Source: Xylocopa sonorina
Lineage: Eukaryota > Arthropoda > Insecta > Hymenoptera > Apidae
Assembly: GCF_050948175.1 (NCBI RefSeq)
Contig: NW_027490443.1
Span: forward strand, 186,001 to 250,000
Length of the DNA: 64,000 nucleotides
Direction of reading: 5' to 3'
The notes beneath the pieces were generated by a model. The model was not told where the DNA came from and made no database searches. It saw only the letters and a list, made by a program, of their open reading frames with translations. This document shows positions 53,600 through 64,000 of this stretch, in pieces. Numbering within the stretch: position 1 is the first letter of the stretch; every line of letters begins with the position of its first letter. The position numbers and the translations under genes were made by a program.

Positions 53600-54761
53600 C
53601 TATGTTTCATGGTAAGATATAATATGATTTGCGAAGTGTTATGTATTCCTCGTCTACACTTCAAATGAATGTAAATGCGACACTTCCTTGCAAGGAAATA
53701 GCGTTTGCAAATGTCTACCTATCGTAGAAATAGTGTTCTAATGCTTCTTAAAGCGCGATACCGAATCTCAGTTCTATGTTTCATGGTAAGATATAATATG
53801 ATTTGCGAAGTGTTATGTTTTCCTCGTCTACACTTCAAATGAATGTAAATGCGACACTTCCTTGTAAGGAAATAGCGTTTGCAGATGTCTACCTATCGTA
53901 GCAATGGAGTTCTAATGCTTCTTAAAACGCGATATCGCATCTCATTTCTATGTTCCATGGTAAGATATAATATGATTTGCGAAGTGTCATGTATTCCTCT
54001 TCTACACTTCAAATGAATGTAAATGCGACACTTCCTTGCAAGGAAATAGCGTTTGCAGATGTTTACGTATCGTAGCATTGAATTTCTGATGCTTCTTAAA
54101 ACGAGATATTGCATCTCATATCTATGTTTCATGATAAGATATAATATTCATTGCGAAGTGTTATGCATTCCTCGTCTACGATTCAAATGGATGTAAATGC
54201 GACACTTCCTTGCTTGGAAGTAGCGTTTGCAGATGTCTACGTATCGAAGCAATAGTGTTCAAATGCTTCTTAAAACAAGATATCGCATCTCATTTCTATG
54301 TTTCATGATAAGATGTAATATACATTGCGAAGTGTTATGTATTCCTCGCCTACACTTCAAATGAATGTAAATGCGACACTTCCTTGCTTGGAAATAGCGT
54401 TTGCAGATGTCTACGTATCGAAGCAATAGAGTTCAAATGCTTCTTAAAACGAGATATTGCATCTCATATCTATGTTTCATGTTAAGATATAATATTCATT
54501 GCGAAGTGTTATGCATTCCTCGTCTACACTTCAAATGAATGTAAATGCGACACTTCATGCAAGGAAATAGCGTTTGCTGATGTCTACGTATCGTAGCATT
54601 GAATTTCTGATGCTCCTTAAAACGCGATATCGCATCTCATTTCTGTGTTTCATGGTAAGATATAATATGATTTGCCAAGTGTTATGTATTCCACGTCTAC
54701 ACTTCAAATGAATGTGAATGCGACACTTCCTCGCTAGGAAATAGCGTTTGCAGATGTCTAC
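53600..54761. repeat. second copy of the 49,424-50,586 segment
   Basis: It has the same ordered variants as the first copy. The one-base deletion near 54,556 (CACTTCATGCAAGG) makes a 173-bp monomer and is private to this copy, so it arose after the duplication. The right breakpoint is at the CTACC/CTACG difference near 54,761. Confidence 0.88.
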
Positions 54762-54849
54762 CTATCGTAGCAATAGTGTTCTAATGCTTCTTAAAACGCG
54801 ATATCGCATCTCATTTCTATGTTTCATGGTAAGATATAATATGATTTGC

Positions 54850-54903
54850 GAAGTGCTATGTATTCCTCGTCTACACTTCAAATGAATGTAAATGCGACAC
54901 TTC
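54850..54903. other. inverted heptamer pair GAAGTGT ... ACACTTC ... ACACTTC
   Basis: In the consensus, GAAGTGT at monomer 37-43 is the reverse complement of ACACTTC at both 60-66 and 84-90, so either downstream copy could pair with it. In this particular monomer the first element reads GAAGTGC. In the TTGGGGAAG monomer type the pairing with the second downstream copy grows to eight bases (GGAAGTGT with ACACTTCC). Confidence 0.7.
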
Positions 54904-54914
54904 CTTGCAAGGAA
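54901..54914. other. 14-bp perfect palindrome in the monomer (TTCCTTGCAAGGAA)
   Basis: Monomer positions 88-101 read TTCCTTGCAAGGAA, which equals its own reverse complement. The same site recurs in nearly every monomer. The commonest variants change the centre (TTCCTCGCTAGGAA, TTCCTTGCTAGGAA) and keep the TTCCT and AGGAA arms. Rarer variants hit an arm, for example TTCCCTGCTAGGAA or TACCTTGCTAGGAA. A dyad-symmetric protein site or a cruciform stem are possible readings; neither is shown. Confidence 0.9.
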
Positions 54915-54931
54915 ATAGCGTTTGCAGATGT

Positions 54932-54944
54932 CTACGTATCGTAG
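54932..54944. other. short hairpin-type inverted repeat (CTACG-TAT-CGTAG)
   Basis: Monomer positions 119-131 hold five-base complementary arms around TAT, and the left part contains TACGTA. Monomer types that read ATCGAAGC instead of ATCGTAGC lose one arm pairing. Any structural role is conjecture. Confidence 0.75.
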
Positions 54945-54971
54945 CAATAGATTTCTAATGCTTCTTAAAAC

Positions 54972-54981
54972 GCGATATCGC
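54972..54981. other. 10-bp perfect palindrome in the monomer (GCGATATCGC)
   Basis: Monomer positions 159-168 form a perfect palindrome that contains an EcoRV recognition site (GATATC), present in most monomers. Known variants break it in recognisable monomer types: CGAGATATTG, CAAGATATCG, CGACATATCG and CGATATGGC. Confidence 0.88.
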
Positions 54982-55619
54982 ATCTCATTTCTATGTTTCA
55001 TGGTAAGATATAATATGATTTGCGAAGTGTCATGTATTCCTCTTCTACACTTCAAATGAATGTAAATGCGACACTTCCTTGCAAGGAAATAGCGTTTGCA
55101 GATGTTTACGTATCGTAGCATTGAATTTATGATGCTTCTTAAAACGCGATATCGCATCTCATTTCTATGTTTCATGGTAAGATATAATATGATATGCGAA
55201 GTGTTATGTATTCCTCGTCTACACTTCAAATGAATGTGAATGCGACTCTTCCTTGCAAGGAAATAGCGTTTGCAGATGTCTACGTATCGTAGCAATAGAG
55301 TTCTAATGCTTCTTAAAACGCGATATCGCATCTCATTTCCATGTTTCATGTTAAGATATAATATGATTGGGGAAGTGTTATGTATTCCTCGTCTACACTT
55401 CAAGTGAATGTAAATGCGACACTTCCTTGCAAGGAAATAGAGTTTGCAAATGTCTACCTATATTAGCAATAGTGTTCTAATACTTCTTAAAACGCGATAT
55501 CGCATCTCATTTCTATGTTTCACGGTAAGATATAATATGATTTGCGAAGTGTTATGTATTCCTCGTCTACACTTCAAATGAATGTAAATGCGACACTTCC
55601 TTGCAAGGAAATAGCGTTT

Positions 55620-55980
55620 GGAGACATCTACGTATCGTAGCAATAGAGTTCGTATGATTCTTAAAACGCGATATCGCATCTCATTTCTGTGTTTCATGGT
55701 AATATGTAATATGATTTGCGAAGTGTTATGTATTCCTCGTCTACACTTCAAATGAATGTGAATGCGACACTTCCTCGGTAGGATATAGCGTTTGCAAATG
55801 TCTACGTATCGTAGCAATAGATTTCCAATGCTTCTTAAAACGCGATATCGCATCTCATTTCTATGTTTCATGGTAAGATATAATATGATTTGCGAAGTGT
55901 TATGTAGTCCTCGTCTACACTTCAAATGAATGTAAATGCGACACTTCCTTGCTAGGAAATAGCGTTTGCAGATGTCTACC
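55620..55980. repeat. right-domain cassette, first of four copies
   Basis: Linked markers in order: GTTTGGAGA, GTTCGTATGATTC, CTGTGTTTCATGGTAATAT, TAGGATATAGCG with TTTGCAAATG, GATTTCCAATGC, TGTAGTCCTCG and TTGCTAGG. Further copies lie near 57,500-57,860, 58,718-59,075 and 60,284-60,644. Spacings are 11 monomers less 34 bp, then 7, then 9 monomers. Confidence 0.84.
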
Positions 55981-57075
55981 TATCGTAGCAATAGAGTTCT
56001 AATGCTTCTTAAAACGCGGTATCGCATCTCATTTCCATGTATCATGGTAAGATATAATATGATTTGCGAAGTGTTATGTATTCCTCTTCAACACTTCAAA
56101 TGAATGTTGATGCGACACTTCCTTGCAAGGAAATAGCGTTTGGAGAAGTCTACGTATCGTAGCAATAGATTTCCAATGCTTCTTAAAACGCGATATCGCA
56201 TCTCATTTCTATGTTTCATGGTAAGATATAATATGATTTGCGAAGTGTCATGTATTCCTCGTCTACATTTCAAATGAATGTAAATGCCACACTTCCCTGC
56301 TAGGAAATAGCGTCTGCAGATGACTAGGTATCGTAGCAATAGAGTTCTAATGCTTCTTAAAACGCGATATCGCATCTCATTTCTATGTTTCATGGTAAGG
56401 TATAATATGATTCGCGAAGTGTCATGTATTCCTCTTCTACACTTCAAATGAATGTAAATGCGACACTTCCTTGCAAGGAAATAGCGTTTGCAGATGTCTA
56501 CGTATCGTAGGGATAGAGTTCTAATGCTTCTTAAAACGACATATCGCACCTCATTTCTATGTTTCATGATAAGATATAATATGATTTGCGATGTGTTATG
56601 TATTCCTCTTCTACACATCAAATGAATGTAAATGCGACACTTCCTTGCAAGGAAATGGCGTTTGCAGATGTCTACGTATCGTAGCAATAGAGTTCTTATG
56701 ATTCTTAAAACGCGATATCGCATCTCATTTCTATGTTTCATGGTAAGGTATAATATGATTTGCGAAGTGTTATGTATTACTCGTCTACACTTCAAATGAA
56801 TGTAAATGCGACACTTCCTTGCAAGGAAATAGCGTTTGGAGATGTCTACGTATCGTAGCAATAGAGTTCTTATGATTCTTAAAACGCGATATCAAATCTC
56901 ATTTCTGTGTTTCATGGTAAGATATAATATGATTTGCGAAGTGTTATGTATTCCTCGTCTACACTTCAAATGAATGTGAATGCGACACTTCCTCGCTAGG
57001 ATATAGCGTTTGCAGATGTCTGCGTATCGTAGCAATAGATTTCCAATGCTTCTTAAAACGCTATATCGCATCTCA

Positions 57076-57215
57076 TTTCTATGTTTCATGGTAAGATATA
57101 ATATGATTGGGGAAGTGCTACGTATTCCTCGTCTACACTTCAAATGAATGTAAATGCGACACTTCCTTGCAAGGAAATAGTTTTATTGATTCTTAAAACG
57201 CGATATCGCATCTCA
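57076..57215. repeat. 140-bp monomer with a 34-bp internal deletion
   Basis: The only strongly shortened monomer in the window. After AATAG at 57,176-57,180 it jumps directly to TTTTATTGATTC. The related intact monomer near 59,925-59,965 has 34 further bases there, which include a second AATAG close to the junction. Short direct repeats at the ends suggest replication slippage or end joining. Confidence 0.9.
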
Positions 57216-57930
57216 TTTCTATGTTTCATGGTAAGATATAATATGATTTGCGATGTGTTATGTATTACTCGTCTACACTTCAAATGAATGTAAATGCGAC
57301 AATTCCTTGCAAGGAAATAGCGTTTGGAGATGTCTACGTATCGTAGCAATAGAGTTCTTATGATTCTTAAAACGCGATATCAAATCTCATTTCTGTGTTT
57401 CATGGTAAGATATAATATGATTTGCGAAGTGTTGTGTATTCCTCGTCCACACTTCAAATGAATGTAAATGCGACACTTCCTTGCAAGGAAATAGCGTTTG
57501 GAGACGTCTACGTATCGTAGCAATAGAGTTCGTATGATTCTTAAAACGCGATATCGCATCTCATTTCTGTATTTCATGGTAATATATAATATGATTTGCG
57601 AAGTGTTATGTATTCCTCGTCTACACTTCAAATGAATGTGAATGCGACACTTCCTCGCTAGGATATAGCGTTTGCAAATGTATACGTATCGTAGCAATAG
57701 ATTTCCAATGCTTCTTAAAACGCGATATCGCATCTCATTTCTATGTTTCATGGTAAGATATAATATGATTTGCGAAGTGTTATGTAGTCCTCGTCTACAC
57801 TTCAAATGAATGTAAATGCGACACTTCCTTGCTAGGAAATAGCGTTTGCAGATGTCTACCTATCGTAGCAATAGAGTTCTAATGCTTCTTAAAACGCGAT
57901 ATCGCATCTCATTTCTATGTTTCATGGTAA
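57182..57930. repeat. 0.75-kb segment duplicated at 59,966-60,714
   Basis: The segment matches at 2,784 bp (16 x 174), from TTATTGATTC through the GTTCGTATGATTC cassette to CATGGTAAGATATAATATG, where the second copy reads CATGGTGAGATTTAATATG. The sequence to the left of the 34-bp deletion matches at 2,750 bp, as expected if the deletion arose after duplication. Confidence 0.85.
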
Positions 57931-60900
57931 GATATAATATGATTTGCGAAGTGTCATGTATTCCTCGTCTACACTTCAAATGAATGTAAATGCGACACTT
58001 CCTTGCAAGGAAATAGCGTTTGCAGATGTCTACGTATCGTAGCATTGAATTTCTGATGCTTCTTAAAACGCGATATCGCATCTCATTTCTATGTTTCATG
58101 GTAAGATATAATATGATTTGCGAAGTGTCATGTATTCCACGTCTACACTTCAAATGAATGTAAATGCGACACTACCTTGCTAGGAAATAGCGTCTGCAGA
58201 TGTATAGGTGTCGTAGCAATAGAGTTCTAATGCTTCTTAAAACGCGATATCGCATCTCATTTCTATGTTTCATGGTAAGATGTAATATGATTGGGGAAGT
58301 GTTATGTATTCCTCGTGTACACTTCAAATGAATGTAAATGCGACACTTCCTTGCTAGGAAATAGCGTTTGCAGATGTCTAGGTGTCGTAGTAATAGAATT
58401 CTTATGCTTCTTAAAACGCGATATCGCATCTCATTTCCATGTTTCATGGTAAGATATAATATGATTTGCGAAGTGTTATGTATTCCTCTTCTACACCTCA
58501 AATGAATGTAAATGCGACACTTCCTTGCAAGGAAATAGCGTTTGCAGATGTCCACGTATCGTAGGGATAGAGTTCTAATGCTTCTTAAAACGAGATATCG
58601 CATCTCATTTTTATGTTTCATGATAAGATATAATATTCATTGCGAAGTGTTATGCATTCCTCGTCTACACTTTAAATGAATGTAAATGCCACACTTCCCT
58701 GCTAGGAAATAGCGTTTGGAGATGTCTACGTATCGTAGCAATAGAGTTCGTATGATTCTTAAAACGCGATATCGGATCTCATTTCTGTGTTTCATGGTAA
58801 TATATAATATGATTTGCGAAGTGTTATGTATTCCTCGTCTACACTTCAAATGAATGTGAATGCGACACTTCCTCGGTAGGATATAGCGTTTGCAAATGTC
58901 TACGTATCGTAGCAATAGATTTCCAATGCTTCTTAAAACGCGATATCGCATCTCATTTCTATGTTTCATGGTAAGATATAATATGATTTGCGAAGTGTTA
59001 TGTAGTCCTCGTCTACACTTCAAATGAATGTAAATGCGACACTTCCTTGCTAGGAAATAGCGTTTGCAGATGTCTACGTATCGCAGCAATAGAGTTCCAA
59101 AGCTTCTTAAAACGCGATATCGCATCTCATTTCTATGTTTCATGGTAAGATATGATATGATTGGGGAAGTGTTATGTATTACTCGTCTACACTTCAAATG
59201 AATGTAAATGCGACACTTCCTTGCAAGGAAATAGCGTTTGCAGATGTCTGCGTATCGTAGCAATAGAGTTCTTATGATTCTTAGAACGCGATATCGCATC
59301 TCATTTCTATGTTTCATGGTAAGATAGAATATGATTCGAGAAGTGTTATGTAGTCCTCGTCTACACTTCAAATGAATGTAAATACGGCACTTCCTTGCTA
59401 GGAAATAGCGTTTGCAGATGTCTACCTATCGTAGCAATAGAGTTCTAATGCTTCTTAAAACGCGGTATCGCATCTCATTTCCATGTATCATGGTAAGATA
59501 TAATATGATTTGCGAAGTGTTATGTATTCCTCTTCAACACTTCAAATGAATGTTGATGCGACACTTCCTTGCAAGGAAATAGCGTTTGGAGATGTCTACG
59601 TATCGTAGCAATAGAGTTCTTATGATTCTTAAAACGCGATATCAAATCTCACTTCTGTGTTTCATGGTAAGATATAATATGATTTGCGAAGTGTTATGTA
59701 TTCCTCGTCTACACTTCAAATGAATGTAAATGCGACTCTTCCTTGCAAGGAAATAGCGTTTGCAGATGTCTACGTATCGTAGCAATAGAGTTCCAATGCT
59801 TCTTAAAACGCTATATCGCATCTCATTTCTATGTTTCATGGTAAGATATAATATGATTGTGGAAGTGCTATGTATTCCTCGTCTACACTTCAAATGAATG
59901 TAAATGCGACACTTCCTTGCAAGGAAATAGCGTTTGCAAATGTCTACCTATCGTAGCAATAGTGTTTTATTGATTCTTAAAACGCGATATCGCATCTCAT
60001 TTCTATGTTTCATGGTAAGATATAATATGATTTGCGATGTGTTATGTATTACTCGTCTACACTTCAAATGAATGTAAATGCGACACTTCCTTGCAAGGAA
60101 ATAGCGTTTGGAGATGTCTACGTATCGTAGCAATAGAGTTCTTATGATTCTTAAAACGCGATATCAAATCTCATTTCTGTGTTTCATGGTAAGATATAAT
60201 ATGATTTGCGAAGTGTTGTGTATTCCTCGTCCACACTTCAAATGAATGTAAATGCGACACTTCCTTGCAAGGAAATAGCGTTTGGAGACGTCTACGTATC
60301 GTAGCAATAGAGTTCGTATGATTCTTAAAACGCGATATCGCATCTCATTTCTGTGTTTCATGGTAATATATAATATGATTTGCGAAGTGTTATGTATTCC
60401 TCGTCTACTTTTCAAATGAATGTGAATGCGACACTTCCTCGCTAGGATATAGCGTTTGCAAATGTCTACGTATCGTAGCAATAGATTTCCAATGCTTCTT
60501 AAAACGCGATATCGCATCTCATTTCTATGTTTCATGGTAAGATATAATATGATTTGCGAAGTGTTATGTAGTCCTCGTCTACACTTCAAATGAATGTAAA
60601 TGCGACACTTCCTTGCTAGGAAATAGCGTTTGCAGATGTCTACCTATCGTAGCAATAGAGTTCTAATGCTTCTTAAAACGCGATATCGCATCTCATTTCT
60701 ATGTTTCATGGTGAGATTTAATATGATTTGCGAAGTGTTATGTATTCCTCTTCTACACTTCAAATGAATGTAAATGCGACACTTCCTTGCAAGGAAATAG
60801 CGTTTGCAGATGTCTACGTGTCGAAGCAATAGAGTTCAAATGCTTATTAAGACGCGATATCGCATCTCATTTCTATGTTTCATGGTAAGATATAATATGA

Positions 60901-63900
60901 TTTGCGATGTGTTATGTATTCCTCGCCTACACTTCAAATGAATGTAAATGCGACACTTCCTTGCAAGGAAATAGCGTTTGCAAGTGTCTACCTATCGTAG
61001 CAATAGTGCTCTAATGCTTCTTAAAACGCGATATCGCATCTCATTTCTATGTTTCATGGTAAGATATAATATGATTTGCGACGTGTCATGTATTCTTCGT
61101 CTACACTTCAAATGAATGTAAATGCGACTCCTCCTTGCAAGGAAATTGCGTTTGCATATGTCTACGTATCGTAGCAATAGAGTTCTTATGATTCATAAAA
61201 CGCGATATCGCATCTCATTTCTATGTTTCATGGTAAGGTATAATATGATTTGCGAAGTGTCATGTATTCCCCGTCTACACTTCAAATGAATGTAAATGCC
61301 ACACTTCCCTGCTAGGAAATAGCGTCTGCAGATGACTAGGGATCGTAGCAATAGAGTTCTAATGCTTCTTAAAGCGCGATATCGCATCTCATTTCTATGT
61401 TTCATGGTAAGATAAAATATGATTTGCGAAGTGTCATGTATTCTTCGTCTACACATCAAATGAATGTAAATGCGACTCTTCCTTGCAAAGGAAATAGCGT
61501 TTGCAGATGTCTACGTATCGTAGCAATAGAGTTCCAAAGCTTCTTAAAACGCGATATCGCATCTCATTTCTATGTTTCATGGTAAGATATAATATGATTG
61601 GGGAAGTGTTATGTATTCCTCGCCTACACTTCAAATGAATGTAAATGCGACACTTCCTTGCAAGGAAATAGCGTTTGCAAGTGTCTACCTATCGTAGCAA
61701 TAGTGTTCTAATGCTTCTTAAAACGCGATATCGCATCTCATTTCTATGTTTCATGGTAAGATATAATATGATTTGCGACGTGTCATGTATTCTTCGTCTA
61801 CACTTCAAATGAATGTAGATGCGACACTTCCTTGCAAGGAAATAGCGTTTGGAGATGTCTACGTATCGTAGCAATAGAGTTCTTATGATACTTAAAACGC
61901 GATATCAAATCTCATTTCTGTGTTTCATGGTAAGATATAATATGATTTGCGAAGTGTTATGTATTCCTCGTCTACACTTCAAATGAATGTGAATGCGACA
62001 CTTCCTCGCTAGGATATAGCGTTTGCAGATGTCTGCGTATCGTAGCAATAGATTTCCAATGCTTCTTAAAACGCGATATCGCATCTCATTTTTATGTTTC
62101 ATGGTAAGATACAATATGATTCGCGAAGTGTCATGTATTCCTCTTCTACACTTCAAATGAATGTGAATGCGACACTTCCTCGCTAGGATATAGCGTTTGC
62201 AGATGTCTGCGTATCGTAGCAATAGATTTCCAATGCTTCTTAAAACGCGATTTCGCATCTCATTTCTATGTTTCATGGAAAGATATAATATGATTTGCGA
62301 AGTGTCATGTATTCCTCGTCTACATTTCAAATGAATGTAAATGCCACACTTCCCTGCTAGGAAATAGCGTCTGCAGATGACTAGGTATCGTAGCAATAGA
62401 GTTCTAATGCTTCTTAAAACGCGATATCGCATCTCATTTCTATGTTTCATGGTAAGATATAATATGATTTGCGAAGTGTCACGTATTCTTCGTCTACACT
62501 TCAAATGAATGTAAATGCGACTCTTCCTTGCAAGGAAATAGCGTTTGCAGGTGTCTACGTATCGTAGCAATAGCGTTCCAATGCTTCTTAAAACGCGATA
62601 TCGCATCTCATTTCTATGTTTCATGGTAAGATATAATATGATTGGGGAAGTGCTATGTATTCCTCGTCTACACTTCAAATGAATGTAAATGCGACACTTC
62701 CTTGCAAGGAAATAGCGTTTGCAAATGTCTACCTATCGTAGCAATAGTGTTCTATTGATTCTTAAAACGCGATATCGCATCTCATTTCTATGTTTCATGG
62801 TAAGGTATAATATGATTTGCGAAGTGTTATGTATTCCACTTCTACACTTCAAATGAATGTAAATGCCACACTTCCTTGCAAGGAAATAGCGTTTGCAGAT
62901 GTCTACGTATCGTAGCAATAGAGTCCTTATGATTCTTAAAACGCGATATCGCATCTCATTTCTATGTTTCATGGTAAGATATAATATGATTTGCGAAGTG
63001 TTATGTATTCCTCGTCTACACTTCAAATGAATGTAAACGCGACACTTCCTTGCAAGGAAATAGCGTTTGCAGATGTCTACGTATCGAAGCAATAGAGTTC
63101 AAATGCTTATTAAGACGCGATAACGCACCTCATTTCTATGTTTCATGGTAAGATATAATATGATTGGGGAAGTGTTATGTATTCCATGTCTACTCTTCAA
63201 ATGAATGTAAATGCGACACTTCCTTGCAAGGAAATAGCGTTTGCAGATGTCTACGTATCGAAGCAATAGAGTTCAAATGCTTATTAAGAAGCGATATCGC
63301 ATCTCATTTCTATGTTTCATGGTAAGATATAATATGATTTGCGAAGTGTTATGTATTTCTCGTCTACACTTCAAATGAATGTAAATGCGACACTTCCTCG
63401 CTAGGATATAGCGTTTGCAAATGTCTACCTATCTTAGCAATAGTGTTCTAATACTTCTTAAAACGCGATATCGCATCTCATTTCTATGTTTCATGGTAAG
63501 ATATAATATGATTTGCGAAGTGTTATGTATTCCTCGTATACGCTTCAAATGAATGTAAATGCGACACTTCCTTGCAAGGAAATAGCGTTTGCAAATGTCT
63601 ACCTATCGTAGCAATAGTGTTCTAATGATTCTTAAAACGCGATATCGCATCTCATTTCTATGTTTCATGGTAAGGTATAATATGATTTGCGAAGTGTTAT
63701 GTATTTCTCGTCTACACTTCAAATGAATGTAAATGCGACACTTCCTCGCTAGGATATAGCGTTTGCAAATGTCTACGTATCGTAGCAATAGATTTCCAAT
63801 GCTTCTTAAAACGCGATATCGCATCTCATTTCTATGTTTCATGGTAAGATATAATATGATTGGGGAAGTGTTATGTATTACTCGTCTACACTTCAAATAA

Positions 63901-64000
63901 ATGTAAATGCGACACTTCCTTGGAAGGAAATAGCGTTTGCAGATGTCTACGTATCGTAGCAATAGAGTTCTTATGATTCTTAAAAAGCGATATCGCATCT

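Larger units (their letters stand above)
54814..54987. repeat. representative near-consensus monomer
   Basis: This copy differs from my by-eye consensus at only about two bases: a C in the GAAGTGT motif and T instead of G near monomer position 139. It is a convenient reference: monomer position p equals window position 54,813 + p. The consensus has 63 G or C bases in 174. Variable positions cluster near 34-38 (TTGCGA, ATGCGA or TGGGGA), 57-64 (CTACACTTC or CTACGATTC), 86-97, 121-126, 135-150 and 153-160. The stretches around 100-120 and 161-174 look more constant. Confidence 0.85.
1..64000. repeat. 174-bp tandem satellite array, 368 monomers
   Basis: The entire window is a head-to-tail array of one monomer family. 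TTTCTATG-like monomer starts fall at 1, 175, 349 and so on, and the last start is at 63,829. Shifts from a perfect 174-bp grid come only from seven length-variant monomers (see the length finding). All copies have the same orientation and I saw no inversion, foreign insertion or gap. Neighbouring monomers differ mainly by single-base substitutions at a limited set of positions, many of them linked into recognisable monomer types. The unit length and scale fit eukaryotic centromeric or heterochromatic satellite DNA; that role is inferred, not shown. Both array edges lie outside the window. Confidence 0.98.
54762..64000. repeat. right array domain
   Basis: About 53 monomers. The CGAGATATTG monomer and its GATGTAATATTC partner, common to the left, are not seen here. 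Typical variants are GTTTGGAGATG, GATATCAAATCTC with CTGTGTTTC, GGATATAGCG, TTTGCAAATG, TGTAGTCCTCG and TTGGGGAAG. A one-base insertion near 61,489 (TTGCAAAGGAAATAG) makes a 175-bp monomer. A piece at 60,909-61,124 recurs at 61,606-61,821 (697 bp, four monomers plus one base). No gene is present. Confidence 0.72.

Noticed and set aside
54824..54834. GGTAAGATAT as a 5' splice donor and TATAATATG as a promoter box in each monomer
   Set aside because: Such short AT-rich matches are expected by chance and repeat only because the monomer repeats. There is no gene structure around them.
54814..54987. CENP-B box in the monomer
   Set aside because: I looked for the TTCG....A..CGGG pattern known from mammalian satellites. 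The consensus has no CGGG, so I do not call it.
1..64000. CRISPR array or other spacer-repeat system
   Set aside because: The period is 174 bp with no unique spacers; the whole unit is conserved, not a short repeat separated by variable sequence.
1..64000. Transposable element insertion, telomeric repeat or microsatellite within the array
   Set aside because: The 174-bp phase is unbroken except for tiny indels and one 34-bp deletion, which leaves no room for an insertion. No runs of short simple repeats were seen.

Overview
The whole 64,000-base window is one uninterrupted tandem satellite DNA array. I see no unique sequence, gene, RNA gene, transposon, telomeric repeat or microsatellite in it. 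The monomer is 174 bp, about 36% GC by my count of a hand-made consensus, and every copy runs in the same head-to-tail orientation. The window opens at monomer position 1 (taken as the start of TTTCTATG) and ends two bases short of a complete copy, which gives 368 monomers. The indels I found add up to a net change of -30 bp and fully explain the reading phase at the right edge. Only seven monomers are not 174 bp: two of 176, two of 175, two of 173 and one of 140.

A long, single-family, head-to-tail array with a unit near nucleosome-repeat size points to a eukaryotic centromeric, pericentromeric or other heterochromatic block. I do not recognise the sequence, so I cannot name the species or prove a centromeric role.

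Layout. (1) 1-9,300: a mixed left domain with local dimer and trimer duplications and two twin 176-bp monomers. (2) 9,300-14,775: an ordered two-monomer cassette (GATGTAATATTC monomer, then CGAGATATTG monomer) appears and recurs to about 54.5 kb; an 8-monomer duplication lies at 11.5/12.9 kb. (3) 14,775-25,792: long-spaced duplications of 21 and 27 monomers. (4) 25,793-34,313: the most homogenised part, a 14-monomer (2,436-bp) higher-order repeat in two nearly identical copies, a third internally rearranged copy and a partial, more diverged fourth. (5) 34,314-39,326: mosaic of pieces from domain 4. (6) 39,327-45,351: a 22-monomer-spaced duplication of about 2.2 kb. (7) 45,352-54,761: mosaic with 14- and 24-monomer spacings. 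(8) 54,762-64,000: a right domain that lacks the two-monomer cassette and carries its own cassette of about 360 bp in four copies.

Because 174 is 58 codons, one minus-strand frame stays open across several monomers and gives apparent basic 58-residue repeat proteins of up to 292 residues. I do not call these genes: a common monomer variant puts a TGA in that frame, amino-acid-changing differences are frequent, and no gene architecture surrounds them. The interest of the window is structural: mosaic higher-order repeats, very strict monomer length, and conserved inverted repeats inside the monomer.
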